A stretch of DNA of 64,000 nucleotides from CAWFPR01 sp963817635 (GTDB taxonomy: Bacteria > Acidobacteriota > Vicinamibacteria > Vicinamibacterales > 2-12-FULL-66-21), in contig CAWFPR010000026.1 of the NCBI GenBank assembly GCA_963817635.1, positions 143,778 to 207,777 on the forward strand. Direction: 5' to 3'. Position 1 is the stretch's first letter, and each line of letters opens with the position of its first letter. The translations under genes were made by a program, and so were the position numbers. Below, piece by piece: positions 1-9,059 of this stretch. The notes under the pieces are model-generated. The model saw only the letters and a program-made list of their open reading frames with translations, was not told the DNA's origin and ran no database searches.

Positions 1-2825
1 GTGAAGGTGTTCTCGATCGGGACGAGCGAGGAAGGGCGCGAGATGCTCGCCGTGGCGGTGGCCTCCGAGCCGCTCATCGCGAAGCTCGAGGCAAACCGCG
101 CCGACCTGGCGAAGCTGGCCGATCCGCGCACGATCAAGTTCGACGACGCGCTGGCGGACACCATCGCGAAGCGCGCCGCGCCGGTCTACTACATCACCGG
201 CACGATTCACTCGACCGAAGCGGGCGCGCCGACCGCGCTCATGGAGCTCGCCTACCGGCTGGCGGTCGACGACAGCGGCTACATCCGCAACATCCGCGAG
301 CACGTGATCACGCTGATCACGCCGATTGTCGAAGTCGACGGCCGGGATCGCATCGTGGACGTGTACGAGTGGAAGAAGAAGCACCCGGACGAAACCGCGC
401 CCAACGCGGTTTACTGGGGCCACTACGTCGTGCACGACAACAACCGGGATGCGATGGGCATGACGCTCAAGCTCTCCGAGAACGTCATGAACACCTACCT
501 CGGATGGAAGGCGCAGGTCCTGCATGACCTGCACGAGTCGGTGGCTTTCCTCTACGACAACACGATCGGCGACGGCCCGTACAACGCCTGGCTCGATCCG
601 ATCCTCACCAATGAGTGGCAGATGATCGGCTGGAACAACGTCAACGAGATGACGCGCATGGGCATGCCGGGCGTCTTCGCGTTCGGCACGTTCGACACCT
701 GGTCGCCCGGCTACCTGATGTTCATGGCGGCCACCCACAACGGCATCAGCCGGCTCTACGAGACGTTCGGCAATGGCGGCAGCGCCGACACCGTCGAGCG
801 CACGCTCTCGCCGAACGAGACGGCGCGTACCTGGTACAAGCAGAACCCGCCGATCTCGCGCGTGCGCTGGTCGCTGCGCAACAACAACAACTACGAGATG
901 ACCGGGCTCATCACGTCGTTGAACTACTTTGCGAACAACCGCGTGTTCTTCCTCCGGAATTTCTACGACAAGAGCAAACGTTCGATCCAGAAGCCGAAGA
1001 ACGAGGGACCGGCCGCCTACGTCCTGCCGGCGAGCGACCCGCGCCCGGGCACGCAGGCCGAACTGCTGAAGGTGATGCGCAAGCAGGCGGTCGAGATCTC
1101 GCGTGCGACCGCGGCGTTCACCGTTCAGGTGCCCGTCAAGCGGCCGCCGGCGGCGAACGGGCGAGGAGGACGCTCTGGGCAGGCGGCTGGAGGAAATGCG
1201 GCGGCGGCCGAAGGGCAGCCGGCCGGCGGCGGACGCGGCAACCAGACACCGGACGAGACGACGCCACCGCGCCCGAAGACCGAGGCACGCGAATTTCCCG
1301 CCGGCAGCTACATCATCCGGATGGACCAGCCATACTCGCGCATCGCCGACGCGCTGCTCGACTACCAGGTACCTGGGCGCCGAACGATCCCCAGAAGCGC
1401 CCGTACGACGACACGGGCTGGACATTCCCGGAGGGCTTCGGCGTGCAGGCCGTGCGGGTGCTCGACACCAAGGTGCTCGACGTGCCGATGGAGCTCGTCA
1501 CGGGCCCGATCTCGTCACCGGGCGGCGTCACCGGCGCCGGGACCGTCTTCGCGATCAACCACAACTCGGACATGGCGCTCATCACCCTGCGCTACCGGCT
1601 GAAGGACGCGGACATCGAGGCCGTCGAGGAACCGTTCGAGTCGGTCGGCCAGAAGTTCAACCGCGGGTCCTTCATCATCAAGGGCGTCTCGCAGGCGGAC
1701 CTCGACAAGGCGACGACGGAGCTGGGCCTCCGGACGTTCGCGTTGCCCTCCGCGCCGAGCGTGAAGACCCATCCGGCGCGCGCCGCGCGGGTCGCCATCC
1801 TCCATACGTGGAACTCCACGCAGACCGAGGGCTGGTGGCGCCAGGCGTTCGACACGTACGGCGTGCCCTACGACTACATCGACCCGCAGTTCGTCGGTGA
1901 GAACGCGAAACTGCGCGACAAATACGACGTGATCATCTTCGGGCCAGGCGGATCGCAGACCGTCATCGACGGGACCCCGAAGTGGCGCAACCCGATTCCG
2001 TGGAAGACGACCGACGACACGCCGAACATCGGCAAGTGGGCACAGACCGACGACATGCGGGTCGGCATGGGCTTCGAGGGCGTCATGCACCTGCGGCAGT
2101 TCGTCGCCGACGGCGGCGTCTACATCGGGACGGAAAGCAGCGCGAACTTCGCGATTCAGAACGGCTTCAGCTACGGCGTCAGCGCCAACTCGGCCGGCAG
2201 CTCCACCCGTATCGTCGGATCGCTGCTGCGCACGAAGATCGTGGACGACGCGAGCCCGATCGTCTACGGGATCCTGGACAATCTCGCCGTCTACAGCGAC
2301 AACGGCGGGACCTTCAGCGTCAGCGCGAACACCGGAGGCGGGCGCGGCGGTGGTGGCGGCGGTGGAGCCGGCGGCGGCGGGCGAGGGGGCGGCGCAGCCA
2401 GCCGGCCCACGGGCCGCGGCACCCCAGACGACGTGGACACGGTGCAGGGACGGCCAGCCTACGAAGGCAGCAACCTGACGCCGGAGCCGCCGCACGTGAC
2501 CGTGCAGCCGTGGCAGTACGCGCTGCCGACCGACGAACAGCTCAAGCAGAACCCGGCGAACCTGATTCCGCCGGCGTTCCGCCCGCGCGTGGCGCTGCGC
2601 TTCGAGGCGCAGAACGCCCTGCTCGTGTCGGGCCTGCTCGAAGGCGGCAACGACGTTGCGCAACGCGCCATCGTCGTTGACGTGCCAGTCGGGAAAGGAC
2701 ACGTGGTGCTGTTCGCGAACAACCCGGTGTATCGAGGGGAAACGCTCGGCAGCTACTTCATGGTGTTCAACACGATCATGAACTACGACAGCCTGAATGC
2801 GGGGAGAAAACTCGACGCGAAGTAG
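1..2825 (+). CDS. Secreted M14-family zinc carboxypeptidase, 5' end outside window, one frameshift
   Basis: The reading frame is open from the first base, so the N-terminus lies outside the window. The zinc-binding HxxE motif is seen in GTIHSTEAG (about residues 67-75) and the third ligand in the VLHDLHE segment (about residue 180), as in M14 metallocarboxypeptidases. The C-terminal half (from about base 1370) contains a PNDPQKRPYDDTGWTF segment and a glycine-rich linker at 2335-2400 of nearly pure Gly/Arg. The frame changes from frame 1 to frame 3 near base 1367, where one base appears to be missing: both halves match one continuous protein of the large acidobacterial M14 type, so this is one gene with an indel. 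It probably trims peptides in the periplasm or outside the cell. The exact substrate cannot be inferred. Confidence 0.8.
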
Positions 2826-2828
2826 CTA

Positions 2829-3485
2829 ATCACCGACAGCCACCTGTCGCCTCACAGGGAGAGACGGAGAAACAGAGACACGGAGGGTGGGCCGTGGCTG
2901 GCGTCCGCGGCGGGGCTGACCATCGCCCCTGCCGCGTGTCTCGTGGCAGCGCATCACCGCCAGCCACCTGTCGCCTCACAGGGAGAGACGGAGAAACAGA
3001 GACACGGAGGGTGGGCCGTGGCTGGCGTCCGCGGCGGGGCTGACCATCGCCACGGCTCCGTGTCCCGTGGCTGCGCATCACCGACAGCCGCCTGTCGCCT
3101 CACAGGGAGAGACGGAGACACGGAGACACGGAGGGTGGGCCGTGGCTGGCGTCCGCGGCGGGGCTGCATGCCATTGCGCCACCGAGCTCGCGTGTCTCCG
3201 TAAAGGCTAGCGCATCACCGACAGCCACCTGTCGCCTCACAGGGAGAGACGGAGAAACAGAGACACGGAGGGTGGGCCGTGGCTGGCGTCCGCGGCGGGG
3301 CTGACCATCGCCACGGCTCCGTGTCCCGTGGCTGCGCATCACCGACAGCCGCCTGTCGCCTCACAGGGAGAGACGGAGACACGGAGACACGGAGGGTGGG
3401 CCGTGGCTGGCGTCCGCGGCGGGGCTGACCATCGCCACGGCGTCCGTGTCCCGTGGCTGCGCATCACCGACAGCCGACCGACCCT
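2829..3485 (+). repeat. Tandem intergenic repeat, type A, five full units and a partial sixth
   Basis: Units begin at 2829, 2953, 3077, 3214, 3338 and 3463 with spacings of 124, 124, 137, 124 and 125 bases. Each starts with ATCACCGACAGCC, continues through GCCTCACAGG and a run of ACGGAG/AAACAGAG words, then a segment GGTGGGCCGTGGCTGGCGTC. The short open frames here come only from the repeat and have no family resemblance. The array follows the stop codon of the M14 gene and shows no coding content. Confidence 0.9.
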
Positions 3486-3486
3486 C

Positions 3487-3519
3487 GGAGAGACGGAGCC
3501 GGACACACTCCGTTTCTCC
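3487..3519. repeat. Hairpin at the centre of the inverted repeat array
   Basis: GGAGAGACGGAG (3487-3498) can pair with CTCCGTTTCTCC (3508-3519), a 12-bp stem with one G-T pair and a 9-base loop. It sits exactly where the type A units change to the inverted type B units. Confidence 0.6.
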
Positions 3520-3973
3520 CGTGAGGCCCATGGCGGCTGTCGCCACGCATTGATGAAGGGGGACGACCGTGACCGGCGCGGACCTCTGCCCCAGGCGCCC
3601 GTACCTACCCGGTGACCACCCTCTGTTTCTCCGTCACTCCGTTACTCCTGTGAGGCGACCACCCTCTGTTTCTCCGTCACTCCGTTACTCCTGTGAGGCC
3701 CCGGGCGGCTGTCGCCACGCATTGATGAAGCGGGACGACCGTGACCGGCGCGGACCTCTGCCCCAGACGCCCGTACCTACCCAGGTGACCACCCTCTGTT
3801 TCTCCGTCCCTCCGTTACTCCTGTGAGGCCCAGGGCGGCTGTCGCCACGCATTGATGAAGGGGGACGACCGTGACCGGCGCGGACCTCTGCCCCAGACGC
3901 CCGTACCTACCCGGTGACCACCCTCTGTTTCTCCGTCCCTCCGTTACTCCTGTGAGGCCCCGGGTGGCTGTCG
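3520..3973 (-). repeat. Tandem intergenic repeat, type B, in inverted orientation
   Basis: Three units carry CGCCACGCATTGATGAAG at 3541, 3713 and 3843, with a degenerate fourth end at 3972. Spacings are 172, 130 and 129 bases. The first unit is longer because a 43-base block (3614-3656) is duplicated at 3657-3699. Read on the minus strand the core is GCCTCACAGGAGTAACGGAG followed by GACGGAGAAACAGAGGGTGG, a relative of the type A core, so the A and B arrays are inverted copies of one element. The array directly follows the gltX stop codon. Confidence 0.85.
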
Positions 3974-5422
3974 CTAATGGAAGAGGGCAACGGCGGCGTT
4001 CATGCGGGCAATCGTGCGTTCTCGGCCGACCAGGACGATCACGTCGAACAGCCCCGGACTGGCGGCGCGGCCGGTGAGGGCGACGCGCGTGGCGTGGACG
4101 AGCGCGCCGAACTTCACGCCCGTGCGCTCCGCGAATGCGCGCATGGTCGTCTCGAGCGCGGCGGCCTCGAACGGGTCCGCCGACGCGAGCACGTCGCGCC
4201 ACGCCTCGAACGCACCGCGCACGTCAGGCTTCAGATGTTTCTTTACGGCGTCCGGATTGTACTGAACAGCGTCCGCGAAGAACGGACGGCCATCCTCGAC
4301 GAACTGCCCCATGCGCTTCACCCGGGGAGCCAGCAGGCCGACTACCTGGAGAAACCACGAACGGCGCGCACCCCCGTAGTCGTCCGACCACACGCCGGCG
4401 TCACGAAGCAGCGGCTCGACGCGTGAGGCGAGATCGTCGATCGAGAGGCGCGCGATGTGCTGCTGGTTGAACCAGTCCAGTTTCTCCTGGTTGAACACCG
4501 CGTGTCCGCCACTGATCCCCTCGAGGGCGAACTGCCGCACGAGTTCGTCACGGGTGAACAGCTCCTGGTCGGTGCCGGGCGACCAACCGAGGAGCGACAG
4601 GAAATTCACCATGGCCTCTGGCAGGTATCCGAGGCGCGGATACTCCATGACCGATGTCGCCCCGTGGCGTTTGCTGAGGCGCTTCTTGTCCGGCCCCAGG
4701 ATCAGCGGCACGTGCGCAAACGACGGGGTCTGGCTGCCGAAGGCCTGATAGAGCAGGACCTGCTTCGGCGTGTTGGAGATGTGATCGTCGCCGCGGATCA
4801 CGTGGGTGATCCGCATGTCCACGTCGTCCACGACGACCGACAGGTGATACGTAGGCTGCGCGTCGGATCGCAGCACGACGAAGTCCTCGATGTTCGCGTT
4901 CTCGAACGCAATCGGCCCGTGGACCAGATCGGTGAAGGCCGTCTGGCCGGCTGGCACCTTGAACCGGATCGCGCGCGGCGTTCGAGCGGCTTCTCGTTCT
5001 GCGACCTGTTCGGGTGTCAGCGCGCAGCAGGTGCGGTCGTACGCCCAGCCGCCGCCCGCGGCCTCCGCGGCCTCGCGCTTCTGTTTGATCGATTCCGGGG
5101 TGCAGTAGCAGTAGTACGCGCGTCCATCCGTGACGAGGCGTTCGGCAAACGCGCGGTACTTGTCCAGCCGCTGCGACTGAAAGTACGGCGCGTGCGGTCC
5201 GCCGATGTCCGGCCCCTCGTCCCAGTCGAGTCCCAGCCACCGCAGGCCGTCCACGATGCCGGCGACCATGTCCCACGAGGATCGCTCCGCGTCGGTATCC
5301 TCGATGCGGAGCACGAACGTCCCCCCCTGCCGCCGCGCGTACAGCCAGTTGAAGAGCGCCGTACGGGCGCCGCCGATGTGGAGGTAACCCGTCGGAGACG
5401 GGGCGAAGCGAACGCGGACCAT
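3974..5422 (-). CDS. gltX: Glutamyl-tRNA synthetase
   Basis: Charges tRNA-Glu with glutamate in the cytoplasm. The 482-residue length is normal. The class I HIGH motif is seen as HIGG near residue 16 within FAPSPTGYLHIGGARTALFN, and the KMSKS motif as KRLSKRHG near residue 245. A zinc-binding set is present as CYC and YDRTCC, spaced as in bacterial GltX. The start ATG at 5422 has no ribosome binding site, but a perfect TACAAT hexamer lies six bases upstream, so the mRNA may be leaderless. Transcription runs leftwards into the type B repeat array. It stands alone, with no partner gene. Confidence 0.97.
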   Translation of the reverse strand: MVRVRFAPSPTGYLHIGGARTALFNWLYARRQGGTFVLRIEDTDAERSSWDMVAGIVDGLRWLGLDWDEGPDIGGPHAPYFQSQRLDKYRAFAERLVTDGRAYYCYCTPESIKQKREAAEAAGGGWAYDRTCCALTPEQVAEREAARTPRAIRFKVPAGQTAFTDLVHGPIAFENANIEDFVVLRSDAQPTYHLSVVVDDVDMRITHVIRGDDHISNTPKQVLLYQAFGSQTPSFAHVPLILGPDKKRLSKRHGATSVMEYPRLGYLPEAMVNFLSLLGWSPGTDQELFTRDELVRQFALEGISGGHAVFNQEKLDWFNQQHIARLSIDDLASRVEPLLRDAGVWSDDYGGARRSWFLQVVGLLAPRVKRMGQFVEDGRPFFADAVQYNPDAVKKHLKPDVRGAFEAWRDVLASADPFEAAALETTMRAFAERTGVKFGALVHATRVALTGRAASPGLFDVIVLVGRERTIARMNAAVALFH

Positions 5423-5428
5423 TCGTCT

Positions 5429-5434
5429 ATTGTA
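5429..5434 (-). promoter_or_regulatory. Candidate -10 hexamer TACAAT of gltX
   Basis: Read on the minus strand, TACAAT is followed by six bases and then the gltX ATG. No Shine-Dalgarno sequence fits in that space, which suggests a transcript that begins at or next to the start codon. Confidence 0.55.
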
Positions 5435-5498
5435 GCGACAGCCTTTCCCTGTCGTCTTTCCGGTGCCGATTTCGATCTGTTGCTAAGGGGAGGTGTGT

Positions 5499-8033
5499 AT
5501 GGGGCGTCAGTTCGTGTCACGACCGTGGGCGGCCACCAGGCTGGCCCGTTTCGGTGTCGCGCTGGCCATCGCGGCGGGCCTGACCGCGGGCATTCGGGCC
5601 GCTACCGGGATCGCATCGGCGCCCTCGACACGGGCGGCCGACGATCCGCCGGCGCCGATGCCGGGAACTACCGGCGCCTGCGACGATTTCAAGCTGGAGC
5701 TGCTGCCGTTCGGCCTGATTACGTTCGACATCGCCGACGAGGGATGGGTGTGGGTCAACCCGGGGCGGAAGTTCCGGTCGGTCAGCGGCCGTGTGGACAA
5801 GAGTCACGTCGCCTACAACGACACGCCGGCCAACCACGATTCGCACGATCACAACACGAAAATCGTCGTCGATCCCGGCCAGGAAGACATCCTGTCGATC
5901 GTCAACGACGACGACCCGGCGGACCCTCGCCCGGTGGACACGATCGAAGTGGAATGGGAGATCGGCGCCAGGCCCGGCGAGAAGAAGGGGGACGGCGCCC
6001 ACCCGACCTTCCCGAAATGGGCGTGGCCGAGCGTTGGCGATCGCGTCTGGGTGGACGGGAGCTGGATCTTCGACTGCGGCCACCCGACGGACGAACTTGT
6101 CAGTGCCACTCCGTTTCCCACGTTCATTCACCACTACCGCAGTGAAATCCACCCGGCGCGCGCCATCGCCTCGATGCGCGATCAGGCGCGGGCGCTGCCA
6201 GGCAGCGGCAACATGGCCGTACCGGTGACCGCGACCGATCTCTACATCCACGGCCGCGGCGGTTTCGTCGTCGATCAGCTGAACTGCGGCATGGGGATCA
6301 TCATCAATGGCGTCCCAGGCAGCGGTGACCACGACGGATGCCCCGTGAAGACGTCCCCGATCGACGTCAATTTTCAGTTCGACGTCTGCATTCCCCCGAA
6401 TCCCGGCGGCGGAGCCGTCCTCAAGTGGATCGACGAGCCAGGCCCTGGCAACACCGTGGGCATTGCGCCAGTCTTCGATGCGACCGTGCCGGCGAGCCCG
6501 GCCTGCAAGTCCGGAGCGTTCGACCAGGACCGGATGCTGCGCGTCACGGTGCCGCTCGCCAACACCGGCGTCGTGCCCGAGGACGTCTACGCGCGCAAGA
6601 TCTACGTCGGGTGGATCGGAGGCGCGCAGCCCGCGCTGCGGCACTTCAAGGTGAGGCTGAAGCGGATGGACCTGCACGACGATCAGGACGTCGATCCGGG
6701 CGACGGGGAACTGTCGTTCTTCTGGATGAACGTCAACCGCGCCGACCGCGAGTGGATCCGCCTGTCCGACTTCGCCGACGGCAACATGAACGACTACGAC
6801 GACGACCATCTTTCGGGCGACGGCTACATGACGTTCACCAACGCGGTGTTCGACTTCTACGTGCGGCCAGGACAGACCTTCACGGTGAGCGCCAACGGCT
6901 ACGACCAGGACTGCTACGACGGTTCGTTCGGCGATCATGACCTGAAGGTGTCCACGTATGTCGGCTGCGCCCTCGACATTCCGGAGGCGGGAAACAACGA
7001 TCCGATGGTCTCCATCCCGACGGACGTGGCGCCGGACGCCACGACCTTCGGCGCCCCAGACTACGGCGTCGGCAACCAGGATTTGAAGGCCCAGCACGTG
7101 CTGATCACCGTGAACCACCAGCCGGTTACGGTCTCGCAGTACGAACTGGAAATCTCGATCGAGGAAATCTTCGACAACACGCCACCGATCACCACGCTGA
7201 CCGTCACGCCGCCGCCAAACGCCGCCGGCTGGAACAGGACGGACGTGTCGATGGAGTTCATCGCTGCCGACAACCCGGGCGGGACCGGCGTCGCCGACAT
7301 CGTGCTGCACGCTACGGGCGCCCAGCTGTTCGACGCGGTGGTCCCCGGTCCGGTGGCGGCGTTGAACGTCACGGCCGAAGGCGTGACCGAGGTGACCTAT
7401 TTCGCCCGCGACGTGCAGGGCAACGAGGAGGAGGCGCGGACGTGGACGGTCCGCATCGATCGCACCGCACCGACCATCGCGGGCACGCGGGCGCCCGTGG
7501 CGAATCAGTACGGATGGAACAACACGGATGTGGCGGTGAGCTTCACCTGTGCCGATGCCCTCTCTGGCATCGCAACGTGCGGGCCGACCCCGCAGATCGT
7601 CTCGACCGAAGGTATCAACCAGTCCCGGTCAGGCCAGGCGGTCGATCTTGCGGGCAACACGGCCGACCTGGCGGTGGGCGGCATCAACATCGACAAGACG
7701 CCGCCCGTGCTCACCGGGTTGCCGGCAAGCTGCGTCCTCTCGCCGCCGAACCACGCGATGGTGCTGGTCGGAACGGCATCGGCGTCGGACGAGCTCTCAG
7801 GGCTCGTCCCCGGTTCGTTCACCGTCACCGCGACGAGCAGCGAGCCCGCTGACGCCACGGGCGATGGACGCACCAGTCCCGATATCGAGGTCATCGGCGG
7901 AGAGATTCGGCTGCGCGCCGAGCGGGCCGGCAGCGGCCCCGGCCGGACCTATACGCTGGGAGCGTCAGCGTCGGACCTGGCCGGCAATATCGGTACGTCG
8001 GCCGCCGTCTGCACCGTGCCCCGCGGCCGGTAA
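5499..8033 (+). CDS. Large secreted protein with Ig-like/adhesin-type C-terminal domains, function unknown
   Basis: About 844 residues. I chose ATG 5499 because AGGGGAGG ends six bases before it; a GTG two codons earlier is less well placed. Residues 1-40 form a basic then hydrophobic signal sequence. The middle part is aspartate-rich with WDGSW-like and DHDGCP segments and no recognised catalytic motif. From about residue 560 onward there are three successive Ig-like modules of about 85 residues, each with a TPPxT/DKTPPVLTG start and a GWNNTDVAVSFTCADALSG-type centre, typical of bacterial cell-surface Ig or HYR-like repeats. Likely exported and perhaps a surface protein. A strong terminator follows. 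Confidence 0.75.
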   Translation: MGRQFVSRPWAATRLARFGVALAIAAGLTAGIRAATGIASAPSTRAADDPPAPMPGTTGACDDFKLELLPFGLITFDIADEGWVWVNPGRKFRSVSGRVDKSHVAYNDTPANHDSHDHNTKIVVDPGQEDILSIVNDDDPADPRPVDTIEVEWEIGARPGEKKGDGAHPTFPKWAWPSVGDRVWVDGSWIFDCGHPTDELVSATPFPTFIHHYRSEIHPARAIASMRDQARALPGSGNMAVPVTATDLYIHGRGGFVVDQLNCGMGIIINGVPGSGDHDGCPVKTSPIDVNFQFDVCIPPNPGGGAVLKWIDEPGPGNTVGIAPVFDATVPASPACKSGAFDQDRMLRVTVPLANTGVVPEDVYARKIYVGWIGGAQPALRHFKVRLKRMDLHDDQDVDPGDGELSFFWMNVNRADREWIRLSDFADGNMNDYDDDHLSGDGYMTFTNAVFDFYVRPGQTFTVSANGYDQDCYDGSFGDHDLKVSTYVGCALDIPEAGNNDPMVSIPTDVAPDATTFGAPDYGVGNQDLKAQHVLITVNHQPVTVSQYELEISIEEIFDNTPPITTLTVTPPPNAAGWNRTDVSMEFIAADNPGGTGVADIVLHATGAQLFDAVVPGPVAALNVTAEGVTEVTYFARDVQGNEEEARTWTVRIDRTAPTIAGTRAPVANQYGWNNTDVAVSFTCADALSGIATCGPTPQIVSTEGINQSRSGQAVDLAGNTADLAVGGINIDKTPPVLTGLPASCVLSPPNHAMVLVGTASASDELSGLVPGSFTVTATSSEPADATGDGRTSPDIEVIGGEIRLRAERAGSGPGRTYTLGASASDLAGNIGTSAAVCTVPRGR

Positions 8034-8045
8034 GTTCATTCAACC

Positions 8046-8088
8046 GGCAGGGACAGCAAGGAGTGCTGCCCCTGCCGCCGCCTTTTCT
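8046..8088 (+). terminator. Rho-independent terminator after the Ig-like protein
   Basis: GGCAGGGACAGCA (8046-8058) pairs with TGCTGCCCCTGCC (8064-8076), 13 positions with one mismatch and a five-base loop, followed by a short T run (CCTTTTCT). Confidence 0.75.
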
Positions 8089-8205
8089 CCGCCCATTCGT
8101 TCTCTCGTGGGGCGGCTTCTTCAGCACTGCTCGGCTCGTGAACGCCCCTCGTGGCATCATTGGTGTGATCCGGAATGGCTGGATCGGGCCCCGGGGAGGT
8201 ATTCG

Positions 8206-8988
8206 ATGATTGCGGCTAATCGCGTGCCTGCTTTCGTCATCACGCTGGCCATCTCGCACGCTGGACTTGCCACGCAAGGTCCGATTTCTCTCGCACGCCT
8301 GCGGATCTCCAAGCCCGAGACGCTGCTCGATCTGAAGGCCAGCGAATTGAAGGGGGTGCCGACGCGGCTCGCTTGGGCGCCGGATGGCGCGCACCTGTAC
8401 GTGCGTGTCAGCCGTTTCGATCGGTTCGCCAACGAAACGGCCACGCACGCTATCGTGACGACCACCGGGCCTGACGTCGCGGCGACGCCGAGCGAGCCGC
8501 CGTGGGCGGCACGGTACTGGCTGTGGAAATCGGCGCCAGCGTCACCGGCCGTTGAGGCATGGCGATTCGCATTCGACGCGCACGAGGAACAGGTGCGCAC
8601 GACGAACGTCCCGCGCGGAGGGGACATCGGCGGCTTCATGTCGGACCCCGGGGCGGGCTACGACGAACTGGCCCGGAAGGCCATCCTGGCGAACCAGAAG
8701 GCCCGCATCGAGACCCTCAGGCTGAACGGGCGCCTGATCGATCAGACCGTCAATACGCCGCTGGTTCCAGGCCGGAGGTTCGGCTGGGCGCCCGCGCCTC
8801 GCGCGCTCCTGGCATGGGCCGACCGGGATGGACGGCTGGCGCTGGTTGACCTGGACGGCCAGACGAGGGCGATCAAGGGAACGAAACACGTGTTGCTCCC
8901 TGCCTGGAGCGAGGACGGCACGCGCATCGCGTTCATCGAGCGCGTCAAGAGCGACCGGTACGCGCTGCGGCTGGTCCGGATTGATTGA
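8206..8988 (+). CDS. Exported PD40-like (TolB-type propeller blade) protein, function unknown
   Basis: 260 residues, start ATG 8206 after GGGGAGGT with five bases of spacing. A short hydrophobic N-terminus suggests export. Blade-like motifs LAWAPDGAHLYVRV (about residue 52) and LPAWSEDGTRIAFIE (about residue 232) resemble PD40 repeats. It is a clear paralogue of the gene at 19199-19990: the WAPDG, WKSAPASPAVEAW / WKSAQSAPGVASW and final ALR segments align in order. Lies between the Ig-like protein and the convergent TonB-dependent receptor gene. Confidence 0.7.
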   Translation: MIAANRVPAFVITLAISHAGLATQGPISLARLRISKPETLLDLKASELKGVPTRLAWAPDGAHLYVRVSRFDRFANETATHAIVTTTGPDVAATPSEPPWAARYWLWKSAPASPAVEAWRFAFDAHEEQVRTTNVPRGGDIGGFMSDPGAGYDELARKAILANQKARIETLRLNGRLIDQTVNTPLVPGRRFGWAPAPRALLAWADRDGRLALVDLDGQTRAIKGTKHVLLPAWSEDGTRIAFIERVKSDRYALRLVRID

Positions 8989-9020
8989 TCGAGGTGGGTT
9001 GTGTCCCCGGCGGGTGTGAA

Positions 9021-9051
9021 ACCCGGCCGCGCCACGCGGGCGCGACCGGGT
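9021..9051. terminator. Hairpin between convergent genes, probable bidirectional terminator
   Basis: ACCCGGCCGCGCC (9021-9033) pairs with GGCGCGACCGGGT (9039-9051), 12 of 13 positions, loop of five. No clear T run on either side. It sits between the stop codons at 8988 and 9060. Confidence 0.55.
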
Positions 9052-9059
9052 CGAACGGC

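Noticed and set aside
2829..3973. CRISPR array
   Set aside because: Units are 124-137 bases without spacer structure, and no cas genes are nearby.
5517..7310. Minus-strand 597-codon frame opposite the Ig-like protein
   Set aside because: Shadow of the plus-strand gene with His/Val/Arg-rich composition and no start signal.
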